Below are positions 1-13,622 of a DNA stretch of 64,000 bases, in pieces. The DNA is taken from positions 30,306,640 to 30,370,639 of the forward strand of contig CM030833.1 in the NCBI GenBank assembly GCA_018105865.1. Direction: 5' to 3'. Position numbers and translations under genes: made by a program. Below the pieces are notes generated by a model. The model saw nothing but the letters and a program-made list of their open reading frames with translations, had not been told where the DNA came from and searched no databases. The DNA is from Metaphire vulgaris (lineage: Eukaryota; Annelida; Clitellata; Crassiclitellata; Megascolecidae). Numbering within the stretch: the stretch's first letter is position 1; each line of letters opens with the position of its first letter.

Positions 1-453
1 ACCCAGTCGCGCCAAGATAATCGTTCGGCCATCTTTATCTTTCTTTGGTAGATAAAGAAAGACTCTAAAGGCGACAACACAAACACGAAGGCACAGAAAG
101 AAAAGAGCGCTCCAGTAACTGTGGCGCGTTTAAATGATCTGTCATTATAATAATATATCGCTAGAATAATATGATAACTCTAGCTCAATAGAGATATTGC
201 CAATAATAGGGGGTATCCAGTGTTTACCAACAAGGTCCGGTTGCTCCGCCCACTGGTGGGCAGAAACCATAGAAACCATTGTTGTCTATTAATAGACGCC
301 AATGGCAGAAGCAGATTTCTTGCTGGTGGGCATAGATCAGTGACCATAGAGATTGTTCTGGATACTCCTATAATGGATTTAACGTCTTCTTAGCGTCGTT
401 TTTATAGCGCCGCTATAAATTTGTGAAAAATATTATTTGTGAAAATAAATTTA

Positions 454-491
<38 letters not shown>

Positions 492-504
492 ATGCCGCAC
501 TAAC
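1..504. other. No recognisable coding sequence
   Basis: This is presumably intron of the CRAL-TRIO gene. A (TTGA)n tract lies at about 455-491. I see no further CRAL-TRIO exon here. Confidence 0.5.
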
Positions 505-1298
505 CCCGCATCGATGTAGGCTAATGTGCAAGGATCTTGGGTGTCGTAGTTAACGGTGACCTTAGGATGTTTCGTTCGAATCGTCAATATGTTGTCGATC
601 AACTGTCGAGCGACGAGTTGACTGAACTTTGCTCGACGAAGAATGGCCAACAGGAATTTCGTATCTGTAGCAAGAAAAACCGACATCTCTGAAACATCAA
701 TACTTCTAGATGTTTAAACTCAACGAAATATAGGTTATGCACCGTTTCCAGTTGCTGTGAGCATTGCGCCGTCTTGAAATCAGAAGTTAAACTCCGTTTA
801 TAATTTCAACTGTCGCATTCTAATGTCCCTGATTATTTAAAAATTCCGAGGAACCGTGGAAGCAGGCGAGATTTCTATTGGGGTCCAAAATTTGGTTGCC
901 TTTTTATCTCTCGAAGACATTTTTTGGGAGAGCATGACCCCGTGCAGAACAATTTTGATCGACAGCAATTATAATTATATTTTAAAGAAAGATTTCCTTA
1001 GATCAAATGGATCTTGGACATAGAATGTAAAATTTACCTCCAGAAATTTTTAATAATATTTAGTCAGATAAAATCAATTCATATTAGTCATATTCAATTA
1101 CGAAGGGGTGCAGCCTCTGTATGAACAGGTGTGAACACCTGTTCTGCAGGTGAAGTGCGGCTGCTCCAGGATCCATTTCCGGAGGGTCTGAACTGATCCT
1201 AGTCTCTGATTCGGATCCTCGTTCAGTTCCTTGATCGCCTTCTTCAGGCTGAAGTCGGTCAGAGTGCAAACGTACTCTGAGTCGCTTTCGTCCGACAT
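505..1298 (-). CDS. CRAL-TRIO domain protein (alpha-tocopherol-transfer/clavesin-like), 5' part only
   Basis: Two exons are visible, 1139-1298 and 505-664, and the gene runs off the left edge. I start at the ATG at 1298 (MSDESDSEYVCTL) because the family homology begins just after it; an in-frame upstream ATG at 1394 is possible. Exon 1 carries the acidic helical start of the CRAL-TRIO N domain (KELNEDPNQRL, then a WILEQPHF-like helix). Exon 2 continues it (TDTKFLLAILRRAKF), the counterpart of the family's 'lRtDdaFLLrFLRArKF' motif. The donor after AGAACAG and the acceptor ctacag join in phase 1 to give R-T-D-T-K. Exon 2 ends at GCGGG|gttagt. The lipid-binding Sec14 lobe is not in the window. 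Family members carry hydrophobic ligands such as tocopherol, retinal or phosphoinositides in the cytosol; the ligand here cannot be told. Family call fairly sure, subfamily not. Confidence 0.75.
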
Positions 1299-1620
1299 TC
1301 TCGATGTATTTCCTCGACCGACACCGAAATTCCAGTAGATTTTCACCGCTTCACAAGATGCGCTTCTTCGCCAATTAAATAGTTTTCTGACCACGAGAGA
1401 CTACTATGACGAGTCTCTCTGGGTTTTTTAATGCCAAGAGAAATCCTTCAGAATCTCGTCTATAATTAATGATGTCGAGAGATGCGAAAAACTTTGTTGC
1501 GAATGTTTTACAGTCTTGCACAACTTGTTCTACTTGTTGTCCACTTCACGCTCTGGTGTTTAAAGATGACTGCGCATTTTCTAAGGAGAGAGTTGCTGTT
1601 GGCTCTATACGCTGTCACAT

Positions 1621-1689
<69 letters not shown>

Positions 1690-2605
1690 CTTCTGAGAGC
1701 ACAGTATTCTCTTGAGAGTTTGGAGGGTGCAAAGTCTTTTGAAGCTGTCGAGGCTTTTGACACACAACGAACATCTTTAAATAACTGTCACATAGACTAA
1801 GACGGCGAAGAGATAACAATAGATAGAACTCGATCATCCAACCTTTGTGAAGCGCTGGGCGTGCGCCGTTTGGAATCATATTTGAGCGATTCTTCAAAGA
1901 CCTTTCATTCTTTGGTCCTCTTTCAGTGGCTCATATGTTCTAGTTCTAAAAGATAGGCGCTTTGTGCATTTATATAAATATCTGTAAAATATTTGAACCC
2001 CGTCTCAAATATGAGAGACATGCCTACATAAGCTTTAAATTATAATCTGCAAGCCGTCAGTTGAAGAAAACCAGTCAAGGAACAGACAGCATAAAGCATA
2101 CAGTCAAAAACAGTAACGTGCAGAGGGGCGCCGACCAGATGGGTGGATTGGGGGGGGGGGTGCGCCAAAATTGTCTTGATTTTTTCGCTCATCAACAACT
2201 ATCCAACCATCAGATGAGGGCGCCAAAAAATGCGTGGCTCCGGGCGTTCACCACACCCTGCATGCCATGCCTCTGTTTCTTTTGCAATTCAATATCTGAG
2301 AAATAATTGTAACGACAAATGAAAATATATTTCATATTTCGATATTAGATCATAGTTTGATATATTAAATATTGATGTAAAAGAATTAAGATACTAAGAG
2401 GGAGAAGCAGTAGAAGACAGACAATCTCTATTCAAAGTCTCCTTTCCCTATGAATCAATATACTAGATACAAATATTCAAGATACGAATGCAATCTTTAA
2501 AAAAGAAATATTTTTTCTAGTAAAAGTTTGAAATCTTTAAAACTGACAGATTATAGAACATGTTGCATGTGTTATTGTCGGAATCTGTTATAGGCTTCAG
2601 TCATT
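1299..2605. other. Intergenic region between the CRAL-TRIO gene and GH1 copy A
   Basis: It holds a long (GA)n tract at 1630-1687 and otherwise unremarkable AT-rich sequence. The open frames around the GA tract are microsatellite translations, not genes. Confidence 0.6.
1630..1687. repeat. (GA)n microsatellite
   Basis: About 29 uninterrupted AG units, preceded by a short TG run. Confidence 0.97.
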
Positions 2606-3588
2606 TCAGAGTTTTGTTGCTTTGCTACGCAATTCTTTAGAAAACCCGTTGTTTTCTATGAGTTTTCGGTAGAATTCCGCCGATGCCTTCGGAATTCTCG
2701 GTAGATTTGGGTGGGAGAAGTCGACCCGATGCAGTCCGAAGGTAGAAGAGAATCCATCCGACCATTCGAAATTGTCCATCAACGACCAAACAGTGTAGGC
2801 GGATATTCGGCATCCGTCCATCTTAATTGCTAAAACATTGCAATCGTAAAAATTCAGATAACTCTGTGAAATAACTTAAATGAGCTCTCTTCTTTGATGA
2901 AAGAGAATTTTAAAATCCAGAAAGGGTACGTACTTTGGAAATGAAATATCGTGTGGGCCTAAATGACTGTGTATTTGAAAAATATTAACAATTGAAATTA
3001 AAATAAGACACATAAAACATAGAAATGACAATTACATCTCTTCCTCTGCGCTCCACCCCTACAAAATTAGTGAAAATAGATCGCAAGACAGAATTTTAAG
3101 AGATAAAATAGGACAGTATTGCCAGAACTACCAATGTATGTTTACTGATTAAAGTAATTATAAGAATACGAGTAGCAATCTGTTTCTGTTATATGCGCTA
3201 TATAAATTGTCTAAATAATAAATAATAATAATAATAACAACATATTAACGACTTGCGAATCATAACTGGCAGAGTTGTCTATAAATGTCACAATAACAAT
3301 CAAACACAAGGCCTCTACAGGGCCTCTACAGCGCCAAGACATAATATAGTCACAAGGACCGCCATAAGTCTGGACATAATGACCCATATTGGTTTACCCT
3401 TCTAGCTGTAGTGCATGGCATGTTTATCCGACTACACATAATATAAACCGTACATTAATCGCAATTTGTTGATAGCAGAAACCAGCTTACAGCACTGTAC
3501 GCTGTATAACTAATAGACTTAAGAACCAGATGTCTCTAAATAGAACATCGCAGAACATTTCTTCGCTGAATTTTGAATATGCCATTAG

Positions 3589-3766
3589 CAGTGGCGGCTC
3601 CACAGCGGGGCCCGCGCCCCCCCTATTGAGTGCCTGGCCCCCAGTGGCCCTCCCCTGTTGGAACCCTATACTTAATGCTACAAATAACAACGAATGGTCG
3701 GCCCCGTATGATTAGACGTTGCCACCCCAACGGCCCTCCACTTGCCAAATCCTGCAGCCGCCACTG
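3589..3766 (+). mobile_element. hAT-type MITE, family 1
   Basis: A 178-bp element beginning CAGTGGCGGCTCCA and ending GCAGCCGCCACTG (inverted termini). It is flanked by the 8-bp near-duplication gccattag / gtcattag. The same sequence is found at 8873, 26291 and 36322. Confidence 0.85.
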
Positions 3767-3829
3767 GTCATTAGACCTAATATAAAATAAACGTAACTAT
3801 TCAATTTATATCGAGCTTTTTTGTTTTGC

Positions 3830-4560
3830 CGTTAGAACGTCAAAATTGTTTTTAATAGAAGAGAGATCTTTATAATTATTCAACGATGGTCTGTCGCGTA
3901 GATTCTGTCCGATTTTTCACGGCGGGTATTGCAAGACGCTGCTGGTCATTGACAACCAAATATTGTTTAATCAAAACGGAGCGTTTAATGAAGCGCTAAA
4001 TCAGCAAACCCCGCCCCCTTCCCTCACCCCAACCCTCTCCCAATCGCCCAGGCCCAACCCATTAAACTGCCCCAAACCCCCTTTTCCCGCCGATCTGATC
4101 TCCTTTTCGGCTTCTCCCCATCCCCTCCCAATCGCCCCGAAGCCCCGTTCCTTCCGTCTCCCCAACCCTTTTCCCTCTTGATCTCCCAAGGCAAACTCCT
4201 GTTCCCCTTCCGATACTCCAACCCTTTTCCCTCTCCCATCCCTAATTGATTGATGGGCCAAATTCCGGCCCAGGGACCCGTTGTTTGTGTATCCTCTACC
4301 CTCTCCCCATCTCTCCCTATCGCTGTTGATCCATTCCAGCCCCAACCCATTCCGATGCCCTTTGTCGTCGTCTATGAAACGCCATTTTCCCAATATCAGG
4401 CCCCAATTTCTGGATTGTTGTAACCGGGCCTTAATCCAGCCGAGACGCTGCTCCGAAAACCCGTACAACCCACCTTCCTCCTCCCTGAATCCCTCTCCCA
4501 ATGCCCTGCCCCGACCTTATTTTCGGTCTAACCTCAAGACCTATTTTTTATATTTAACCT
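3830..4560 (-). repeat. Diverged duplicate of the exon-7 region of GH1 copy A
   Basis: Blocks at 3840-3960 and 4060-4480 align in order with 5300-5420 and 5488-5795. Shared words include the 'ataattattcaa-gatgg' block, 'cccgccgatctga' and 'ctggattgttgtaac'. The duplicate is studded with CCC/CCCC runs that the parent lacks. Confidence 0.7.
4250..4480 (-). pseudogene. Fossil GH1 exon 7
   Basis: Minus-strand translation still reads LGWIKARLQQS, then an IDDDKGHRNG-like segment and GYTNN, matching exon 7 of copy A (LGWIKDRYNNP, SDDDKHRG, GYTNNVLK). The nucleophile motif ITENG is destroyed (LGKWR in its place) and no proper splice sites remain, so it cannot serve as an alternative exon as it stands. 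Confidence 0.65.
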
Positions 4561-4624
4561 CTCAAGCCAAATTAAATTTTCAGACGTCGTCAATATACTG
4601 GGGAACTTTTTGTTCTCAGAAATG

Positions 4625-5085
4625 ATTGCTGTAACGTTTTAAATTTGCTATATCTCAGACTATATAGGATTAAAAAGATGAGGTTTGCGCCATTGTTTAA
4701 TTGTTTATTCCTCTTTCTAACCGTCCGTGCAAAACAAAACCAGGGGTAGAGTCCACTTTGCGGCCTAAAATATCACCCTCTCTCCCCGAAAATTTTTTAA
4801 AGCCCCTATCAAAATATATAACAGTGTCAGCGGCAAAGTTGACAGGGATTTAGAGGAACAAAATAAACCAAAAAGTTTTGAAAATCGGTTGACATTTGGC
4901 AAAGATCTATCAATTCTAACCCGTTTTGACCCCAATGTTTGAACATAAGTATTGTGAGTTCATTTTGAAAGCATCTGAGAAAGTTTTGTGAACATCGGGC
5001 TATATAAGAGCTAAGAAGATGAGTATTTAACATTGTTTCTATTTTATCCCTCTTTCTAATCTGTGCAAAACAAAATGTCCAGCGT
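4625..5085. repeat. Short direct duplication in the last intron of copy A
   Basis: Positions 4630-4750 and 4980-5085 share an ordered series of words (ctatata-gga/gagctaa, aagatgag, 'attgttt', 'cctctttctaa', 'gtgcaaaacaaaa'). They are two diverged copies of one roughly 110-bp sequence next to the exon-7 duplication. Confidence 0.55.
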
Positions 5086-6045
5086 TCACGAGCTTTCCGC
5101 TTTGAGAATGATGCAGGCTGTTGCTATTGAAAAATGTTACAGCAAACAAGAGAATCAACACTGCATGTCGTTCGACACTACCAAATCAGTACACTAACGT
5201 TGACTATCAAGTTTCAGCGTTGTTGGGCGTTAACTCGGTTGAAGGAAAGGCGGCGGCGTTGACAATCAATTGCGCAAAATGCTATTGGATAGAACGCCAA
5301 TTCCCCGTCATTTTTGGACGGGTAAAGATGAGTCTTTATATAATTATTCAAGGATGGCGAGGCGTAGATTCCGCGGATTTTCCGCTTGCCTACACAGTGC
5401 TGGTCACGTGAAGGCTAACAGTATTTAATTAGAAGTGGAATATGTATGCTAAATCATGCATAGAGTGTACTCTGCTAGTTAAGTATGCCCTTAAACTGCT
5501 CTCCCGCCGATCTGACTGAATTAATCGGCTTGACCTGTGTCTCTAATTCGGACTGAATTTGGTGTGCCATCGGTTGATGTCCTAGGCATTATGATACTGG
5601 CGCCATAGAAGCTAATTGATTGACGAGTGTAACCTTTGAGGACGTTGTTTGTGTATCCTCTGAGGTATCTTATTCGCTGTTGATCGTCGAGAGAGCCGCG
5701 ATGTTTGTCGTCGTCAGAAACGCCGTTTTCCGTTATCAGTATTTCTGGATTGTTGTAACGGTCCTTAATCCAGCCGAGACTCCTTCGAATGCCCCACGGC
5801 ACGTCTCTGAATATGTCCCTGCCCGACCTTCATTCAGTCCAAACAAAGACCACATCAGGATCAGCGCCAAACACTTAGCGCCGAATATTCTGAAAACTCT
5901 TTGCTGCTGAGCATTCGTGTATTTAGATTTAGCAACTCGTTAATACTACCTCTAAAATAAACCAGGAGGGAGTTATTGCCCCCACGGTTTCCCCAAATGG
6001 CGGACCCGATGAACGGGAAAATAAAGTCCAATATGTCGGGGGCCT

Positions 6046-6173
6046 GTTTATTGAGTGCCTGGCCCCAAAAAATTTGAAAACTTAATACTACATACCTAAA
6101 ACAAATGGTTGGCCCCCATGATTGTTTTGGCCACCCCAATGCCCCCACTTGCCAGTTCCTGGAGCCGCCACTG
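6046..6173 (+). mobile_element. Truncated hAT-type MITE, family 1
   Basis: It carries the family-1 interior ('attgagtgcctggccc', 'acaaatggttggccc') and the right terminus GGAGCCGCCACTG. The left terminus is missing. It lies in the intron between exons 6 and 7 of copy A. Confidence 0.7.
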
Positions 6174-7360
6174 CTAAAGTCTGTCTGTGAACATACGCCT
6201 TGCGTATTTAACATCGCCACCTTCATTGACATGTCAGCGTTGTTAAAGCGCTTTTGATGTTGGTATTTAACTATGTTACAGCGCCATATAAATTGTCCTG
6301 GAATACAATACAATGCGTTACTTTTCGCCGCGTTGTTTGTTCGACTGAGTGACTCGGCGTTGACATACGTTGGCCACAGTGGATCGGCGTGATTCTTCGT
6401 ATCTTGGTCGTACAGCTGAGACTGTTTTTCAGTCGCCGCGTATTCGTGATTTTCCACGAGAAACGTCGTGTAGTGATTCAGCGCAAAGAAGTCTTGAGTT
6501 CCTGTAACAACGTAACATGGAGAATTACACCACACTGTAATCCCGTAAATTCAAGTACGCAAACAGCTTCTACATCTCAGTCAGATAACTATTTTTGCGA
6601 CATTTCATCCTTGCTCTGACTTTTCGAGAATTGTATTTATGTACTGGATGTTTAGTAGCCTATCAATATCTCCTACAGATGTACAAGCATATAAACAGCG
6701 TATGCTGGTATAGATTTTAAAACCAAAGAGTAGAAAACGCTTACATTGTGCGATAAAGTATCTTAAATTGTCAACAAAATTAGGTAGAAATATTTTATTA
6801 GATCCCCCCAATTTTTCTCTGGCAAAGCAAAATTTTAATAACTACTACCGCGGTACCCTGTTCAAATGTGAAGAACATGCAATACAGTAAAACAGTAAAA
6901 GTGCGTCATAGCACGCGTATCGACCTTTGATTTTCTTCTTTTCCTCCTCAGTGAATTCTGGTAATCGCGACCAGTGAGACCCTCCGCCTCACTCTTGACG
7001 CCTATGCGATCCTTCATGACCTGTGGATAGTCGCCGTTAACGAAGATGGGATGTGCAAACCATCCGAGCATGAATTCCGTCGCCCGGTCGGCGGCCTCAA
7101 TGTCCTGTTCTTTGTTCGAATACGGTTCAAACCAATGGTTCACCATTCCCAGGGAAATCCTTCCTGTAACGACATTGCTAAGACTGAGTCATAAAAACAT
7201 GGCAAATACCAAGAACTTTATATGACGGACAGCGGGTTAGGTAGGATCTGTGCATGAGAGACATTGCACTGCAAAGTTCCTATGCAGAACAAAGCAATAG
7301 TGTAGACTCAAAGACAAGGAGACAAAGAAGGAGAATACAAAAATAAACCTACTAGAAGAC

Positions 7361-7468
7361 ATGAGGGCAAAGAATGAGATTACACAGCAAGACCATAATG
7401 CGAATGAATGGATGGGTGGAACATAATGGTTTTCACACAGGGCTGACTATACTCAACCACACTAATCC

Positions 7469-7537
<69 letters not shown>
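7361..7537 (+). repeat. Dispersed SINE-like repeat with (TTA)n tail
   Basis: The block 'caagaccataatgcgaatga', then a 'gttttcacacagg' word, then a long (TTA)n run from 7471. The same order occurs at 63218-63361. It lies in the exon 4/5 intron of copy A. Confidence 0.6.
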
Positions 7538-8005
7538 CAAATGTTGCTAAACATTGATGATCTCATGTCTAATATCCAACACAAAGTGACCACAGTGCAA
7601 TTCAGTCTAAGATCTTCTTTCCATTCGTTCGAATCTTTTACCATTTTGGAGATGTCGAAATTCCTTGTCGTAGACATGCCAGGCTTCGGCGTGGCCCTTG
7701 ATCAGGTTGTGGCCCACCTGATAGGGCGCGGTCAAAGGTAAACGGATACCTGGAGCGAATTGACCGTAACCGTAACCAATAACTGCGAAAATGTAGGGTT
7801 CGTTGATAGTCAGCCACGTTTTCACCTTCGAAAAGAAACACAAAGCCACGCAATAATTATTATACAAAGCAGTGTTATACAATTCCGATCAACGTCTATA
7901 CTGATGAGACGACGATGAGTACGCCAGTGCTATTTTGTTCTTTACGTTGTGATGCACGTTGTTACGTAACGCCATTGCGTCTGTATACATGCGATGCAAC
8001 GACTC

Positions 8006-8488
<483 letters not shown>

Positions 8489-8872
8489 TCACCAACTCCA
8501 GCGTTCCTCTCGGCAAAATTCGCGGCCATGACAACGAAAACCGGTAGAAATGAACCTGAGAATATGGATAAAACCGGTAGAACTGAACCTGAGAGTATGG
8601 AAAGAAATTTTGAAGCCTATTGTGATCGCCAGTAGTAAGATTCGCTGATTATTATTGTTATTACTGTATATGATCTATAGGCTATTATTGGATTAGAGTT
8701 AGACAATGAGGAACTACAATCAAACTGCCAGGTGCAATACTAAAATGGCGCTATAGAAGTTCGCTAATAACGGTGGCTGTACAAGATGTCAGATGTGTAT
8801 CGTCGGCAGTTCTTAAATCAGCGAAAAATATCAAGTTTCCTCAGAATTCTAAACGCTAATCAGAGCCATTGC

Positions 8873-9059
8873 CAGTGGCGGCTCCACCGGGGGGCCCAGG
8901 GGGCCCGTGCCCCCCTATTGAGTGCCTGGCCCCCCAGTGCCTTCCCAGTTGGGACCCTATACTTAATACTACATACCTAGCAACAAATGGTTGACCCCAT
9001 GATTAGAAGTTGCCACCCCAACGGTCCCCCCCACTTGCCAAATCCTAGAGCCGCCACTG
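8873..9059 (+). mobile_element. hAT-type MITE, family 1
   Basis: A 187-bp element, CAGTGGCGGCTCCA to TAGAGCCGCCACTG, with target duplication gccattgc / gctattgc (7 of 8). It lies in the intron between exons 2 and 3 of copy A. Confidence 0.9.
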
Positions 9060-10429
9060 GCTATTGCAGGTCTCATGCGTCTCTCGCCGGAGAGCGCTGA
9101 AATCGTTTGAAATTCAGCGGGACATTTGCCATAATGTCTTTTGAATTTTCTCAGTCTTATAAATATTGGTATGCTCATGGTACGTAAACCAGCGTATATA
9201 TAGCCCATCAAGAGACCCTATCCTATATCTAAAGCGTTGCCCTATGTCTTTGCTAAGAATGCTAAGAAGTTATTGCCCTCCATTATTATTCGTCAATGTG
9301 TAGTGATAAGTAGCCATCTTGAACTGAGTATGTCCTTCTTAGGCTCAAGATAATCAGGAAACAAACTCGCTACATTGACTTATGATGCATCTAGACACCA
9401 TTTTAAAGCTGCTGTGTCGCCTGCTTTAAACGGCCTAGACGTGCAAAATACGGCTTGGTCAAAAAGTGTCTACAGTGTTTAATCTAGGCCGTTTCCGGGG
9501 GGGGGGAAATTGCCCTTCTCCCCGGAAATTTCAAATTCCCCCCGGAAATTTTGGAATACTACATGGACTAACAGCGGCCCCTAGCAGAATTCTCCCCGGC
9601 TTTGTCAGTTTCCCTCGGCTTTTTCAGTTCCCCCCGGAGTCCAGAAGTCTAGATTAAGCACTGAGTGTCTAACCCCTAGCTTCTTGAGAATGGCGATGTC
9701 TTCCGGGTATTTGTGGTAACTGTCGCAGGCAGTGTCTCCGCTGTCGCCGTTGTCTATTTTTCCAGGCGTGTGACTGTATCGGTCCCACATAGATTCCCCT
9801 TTGCCTTTTCGAGACAGAACAAAGCAGAAGAAATCACTTACCATGCAGTCAACGTAAGCCTTCAACAGAGGACAAGAACTGATTTCCTCATCTCTACGTC
9901 TATATGCCGGACATCGGCAGAAATAAAAGTATTTGAATGCATCATGCAGAGGACCACACTCCATTTCCTGTTCTGAATTACATTGCCAGGCACAGTAGCT
10001 TGGTCTGCTATAAACAGCTGACGGCCATATGCACGGTGGCGCCTCTCATGAGAACAATAAAACAGATTATTGATCTGACTCGACAATTCGCCTCCAACAA
10101 ATATATTCAATAGTAAGAATATAAACGTTTGATTTGTTTTTGGAAACAGGTCAGATCTCACGTCGCCATCTGTGAGTAACGTATGGCCTATGGCGCTTGG
10201 ATATCAGTTTAACATCGTGCAGATTGAAAATTCAAAGGACTTTAATAAAATATTACACGATTTGGGCCACATAAAACTGCTTGGCGGGCCGCATGTGGTC
10301 CGGGCCGTAGGGTCCGTGTCCCAGTCTATAGACAATGATCGGAAGATTTGTTTACTCGAAATCCTTACGACGATTTGGAACATTTAGCAAGTTTAAAATG
10401 ACATTAGAAAATGCAAGAGCACTTATATA

Positions 10430-10640
10430 TATATAATACATTATATATAATATTATAAATGGTGCTATATAAGTTCTATGACGACGATGATGCTGATGAT
10501 GATGATTACAGTATATATATATATTATAGTATTATATATATAATACATTATATATATATATAAAGTATATAGTTCTATAGTATATTATTACAGTATATAT
10601 ATATTATAGTATTATATATATATATATTATATTATAAATG
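10430..10640. repeat. (TA)n-rich low-complexity block
   Basis: Several TATATA runs with two copies of the word 'ttctatgacgacgatgatgctgat' nearby. It is in intron 1 of copy A. Confidence 0.8.
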
Positions 10641-10909
10641 GTATATATAATATTATAAAGTTCTATGACGACGATGATGCTGATGATGATTACATGTGTG
10701 TGTGTGACTGCGTGCATGCTTAATCGGTCAGTAGGCCTAATAATTTAGTTTAATCGACGTTAGCTTTTCATGAGTGTTTTGTCTTTTATTTACAGACCGT
10801 CAATGTTCCAAGCGCCTTCCACCTGGTAGGCGGAAGTGGCAGCACCCCACTGGAATCCATCCGGAAATGAATCCCACAGGAAGTCCTCTTCGATGGCAGA
10901 CGGATTCAT

Positions 10910-12396
10910 GGCGGATCCGTCAAAATGAATAGCAGACGATATCGTCAATAATTAATAATTAATTATTAAAGATTTATTAAACCCATTCTGTATATTTTGT
11001 CAATCTAGTTCTCTTACCGATAACAGCAGAAAGAGCTCTACTTTGAACGGCCTGTGATAGCTACGCACTGACCTAATTGATATAATCGATATCAAAGTCC
11101 CAAGACACGCTCTGACCTCAAACGAAACTCAATATGAAATTTCGAAGCATACGAAGATCACCCTATCTTCCTCCTCCTCCTCCTCCTCCTCCTCCTCTCC
11201 GCTTCTATTTCTGATATTCTGCATGTATTTCTGTTTATCACCGGTGCTGTGATAAGTAAGAAAGTAAATGAGTAAATAAGTAAGTAAAATCTAGTGAATT
11301 TATATAACGCTTTAAAAACAATACCGCAATAGCTATACCTATGCTTGCGCTTTAGCTTCAATGCATCGGTATTCATATCGTCTTCGCTACTAGGGCCTAT
11401 AGGCTGCAACGCTGATATGCCTGCGAGGCTATAGGCCTACGGACCTTGGAGTAGGCCTATAGTCGGCCCGACAGAATGGTCAAACTCTGTCCAAGGCACG
11501 CCCTCGAGATCATAACAACTAAACTCTGAGATGAAAACATTCTATTATGAAATGTTAGCAAATAATACATACCTGCATATTTTCTCCGTGTTATAGTGCA
11601 GTTGCTTCCGTTGTCTGTATTAAAATGTTACTATAGGGTTGCCAGAAGTTTTACGAGGAATGATGGAAATTTCTCGGAATAATATTCGCCAAAGAAACTC
11701 GACCGTGGAACGAACCGAGTACTCACTCACTCAGACACTCACTCACTCACTCACTCGTTCAGTCTCGACTGTAACAAAGTTGCATATTCGCTCCTACTGT
11801 AATACGACTATACGTCGACCCGGACAGAGACTCACATAGGACCAGCGCTGTAACAGATTATGGTCACATTCGATCAACTATAGGCCCACTTCTACGTAAT
11901 ACTTTGGAGGTCGGTCTGACGCAATATTACAGGGTGGCGCAAAAGACGCACTAGTCACATTAGGTTTGGCATTTAATATAGTCCGGTTTTTTGCGCCACC
12001 CTGTAGATGGATATGCTACGGGGCAAAGATCATCGACCCGCAGACGTCTTTGCAGAACGCGGGACAGTGCATTCGACTGCGGGACAGTTCCACACAATGC
12101 TGGACGTCTGGTCACCCTGTGGGGGGGCATATACTGTAGCTGAAAATGAGTATTCGTTTTTTTAGATAATTCCAATGTCGTTGATTCAAAACCATTATTT
12201 CTTTATTATAGTTCTAGTTGAACTGAGTAATGGCTGTCAGTTCTATAATCATTTAGCATTTAGACAATTTCATTTTAGAACGTCATCAGAAATTACACAT
12301 GATGCTTAAATTATTTAATTATTTCGATCATTTTCTTATTTATTTCTTCAATGTTATTAGACAGATTGCTAAAATGTATCGTCGAGTAGAGTTGAT
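10910..12396. other. Intergenic region, GH1 A to GH1 B
   Basis: It contains short TCC and ACTC runs. On the minus strand at 11018-11040 a hydrophobic stretch (ELFLLLS) ends at a good phase-0 donor (tcg|gtaaga), which could be a remnant of copy A's signal-peptide exon, but I find no ATG for it and no acceptor that would join it to exon 1. Confidence 0.4.
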
Positions 12397-13544
12397 TCAC
12401 GGCATCGGCCATCCATTGTCGATTATCAGCTGGTTGTAGAAGGTCGCTGACTGCTTCGGGACTCTTAAGAGCTCCGGGTCGGAGAAGTTGACCAGGTGCA
12501 GACCAAAGGTCGTCTCGTATCCGTCGACCCATTCGAAGTTGTCCATGACGGACCAACCAGTGTAGGCAGACACGAAGCATCCGTCTAGATTCGTTGCTTG
12601 ACAAACAAGATACAGCGTTCGCATTAAAAGCACGCAGTGGCGTCAATCCGTAGTAAAAGTTATGAGGGTCCAACACCTCGGAAAATTTTTGACAAGCAAA
12701 AAAAGGGTCGTCACTGAATAATCGTACAATGATGCAATATAGATTTATTCAGATTTTTTGTGAGGGTCCAATGCATTATGGACCCCTCACAACCAAATTT
12801 TTCTGAGGACCCGGACCCCGGGACCCTCACGGGGTTGACGCCTATGGCATTTAAGCCTTCGTTGGTTCTATCAGAAGCAGCCATTTATAGCCAGGAAAAC
12901 AAACCGACAAATTATGGCCTTGGAACAAGTGTATTCTTCAGTTCGCCTAATTTTGTTGGGTGCATAGTTATCAAGATGGCCCGAGGGAAGTATTTGACTG
13001 TTAGCTAGAAAATTTAGAAATATTCTAAATTTAGGTTTTCAATGCTTAGTTTTCTGTCCCCTGTTTGTAAAGGTAAACGGTAGGTGTAGGGTCCGATACT
13101 GATCCCCGTTTACTATGGCAACGCAGGTGGCTTAGCCCATTAGTCTAGAGTAGTTTTCCGTCGTTGCCTTCTCTAGTCCTAGACCGGCGTTTACCTTTGA
13201 GTACGTTGTTGATGTAGTCGGTGTAGTATCTTATGCGCTGTTGGTCGTCGAGTAATCCGTGGTGGTCTCGGTCGTCGGAAACTCCGTTCTCAGTTATCAT
13301 GACCTCGGGGTTATTGTAATGGTCTTTTATCCAATTCAGAAGCTTTCTCAGGCCCCAAGGAACCTCCTTCAGCCAAATCGAACCGGACCTTAACAGATGC
13401 AAGCGATACTACTGGACAGACTAGATAGATTTTCTCCCAAATCAAGCAGGTTTTCTCTCTATATAGTGATTGCAACGATAAGCATCAACTAATAAAACAG
13501 TGGTTCTCATACAGGACAGATGCTACTGAATCACTCTAAACTCA

Positions 13545-13622
<78 letters not shown>

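Noticed and set aside
3963..4625. Several proline-rich plus-strand frames at 3963-4181 and 4281-4625
   Set aside because: They are antisense to the C-rich exon-7 duplicate and result from C runs.
13070..13145. Possible tRNA-like segment near the end of GH1-B exon 7
   Set aside because: It cannot be folded into a cloverleaf by eye, and it lies in the intron after exon 7.
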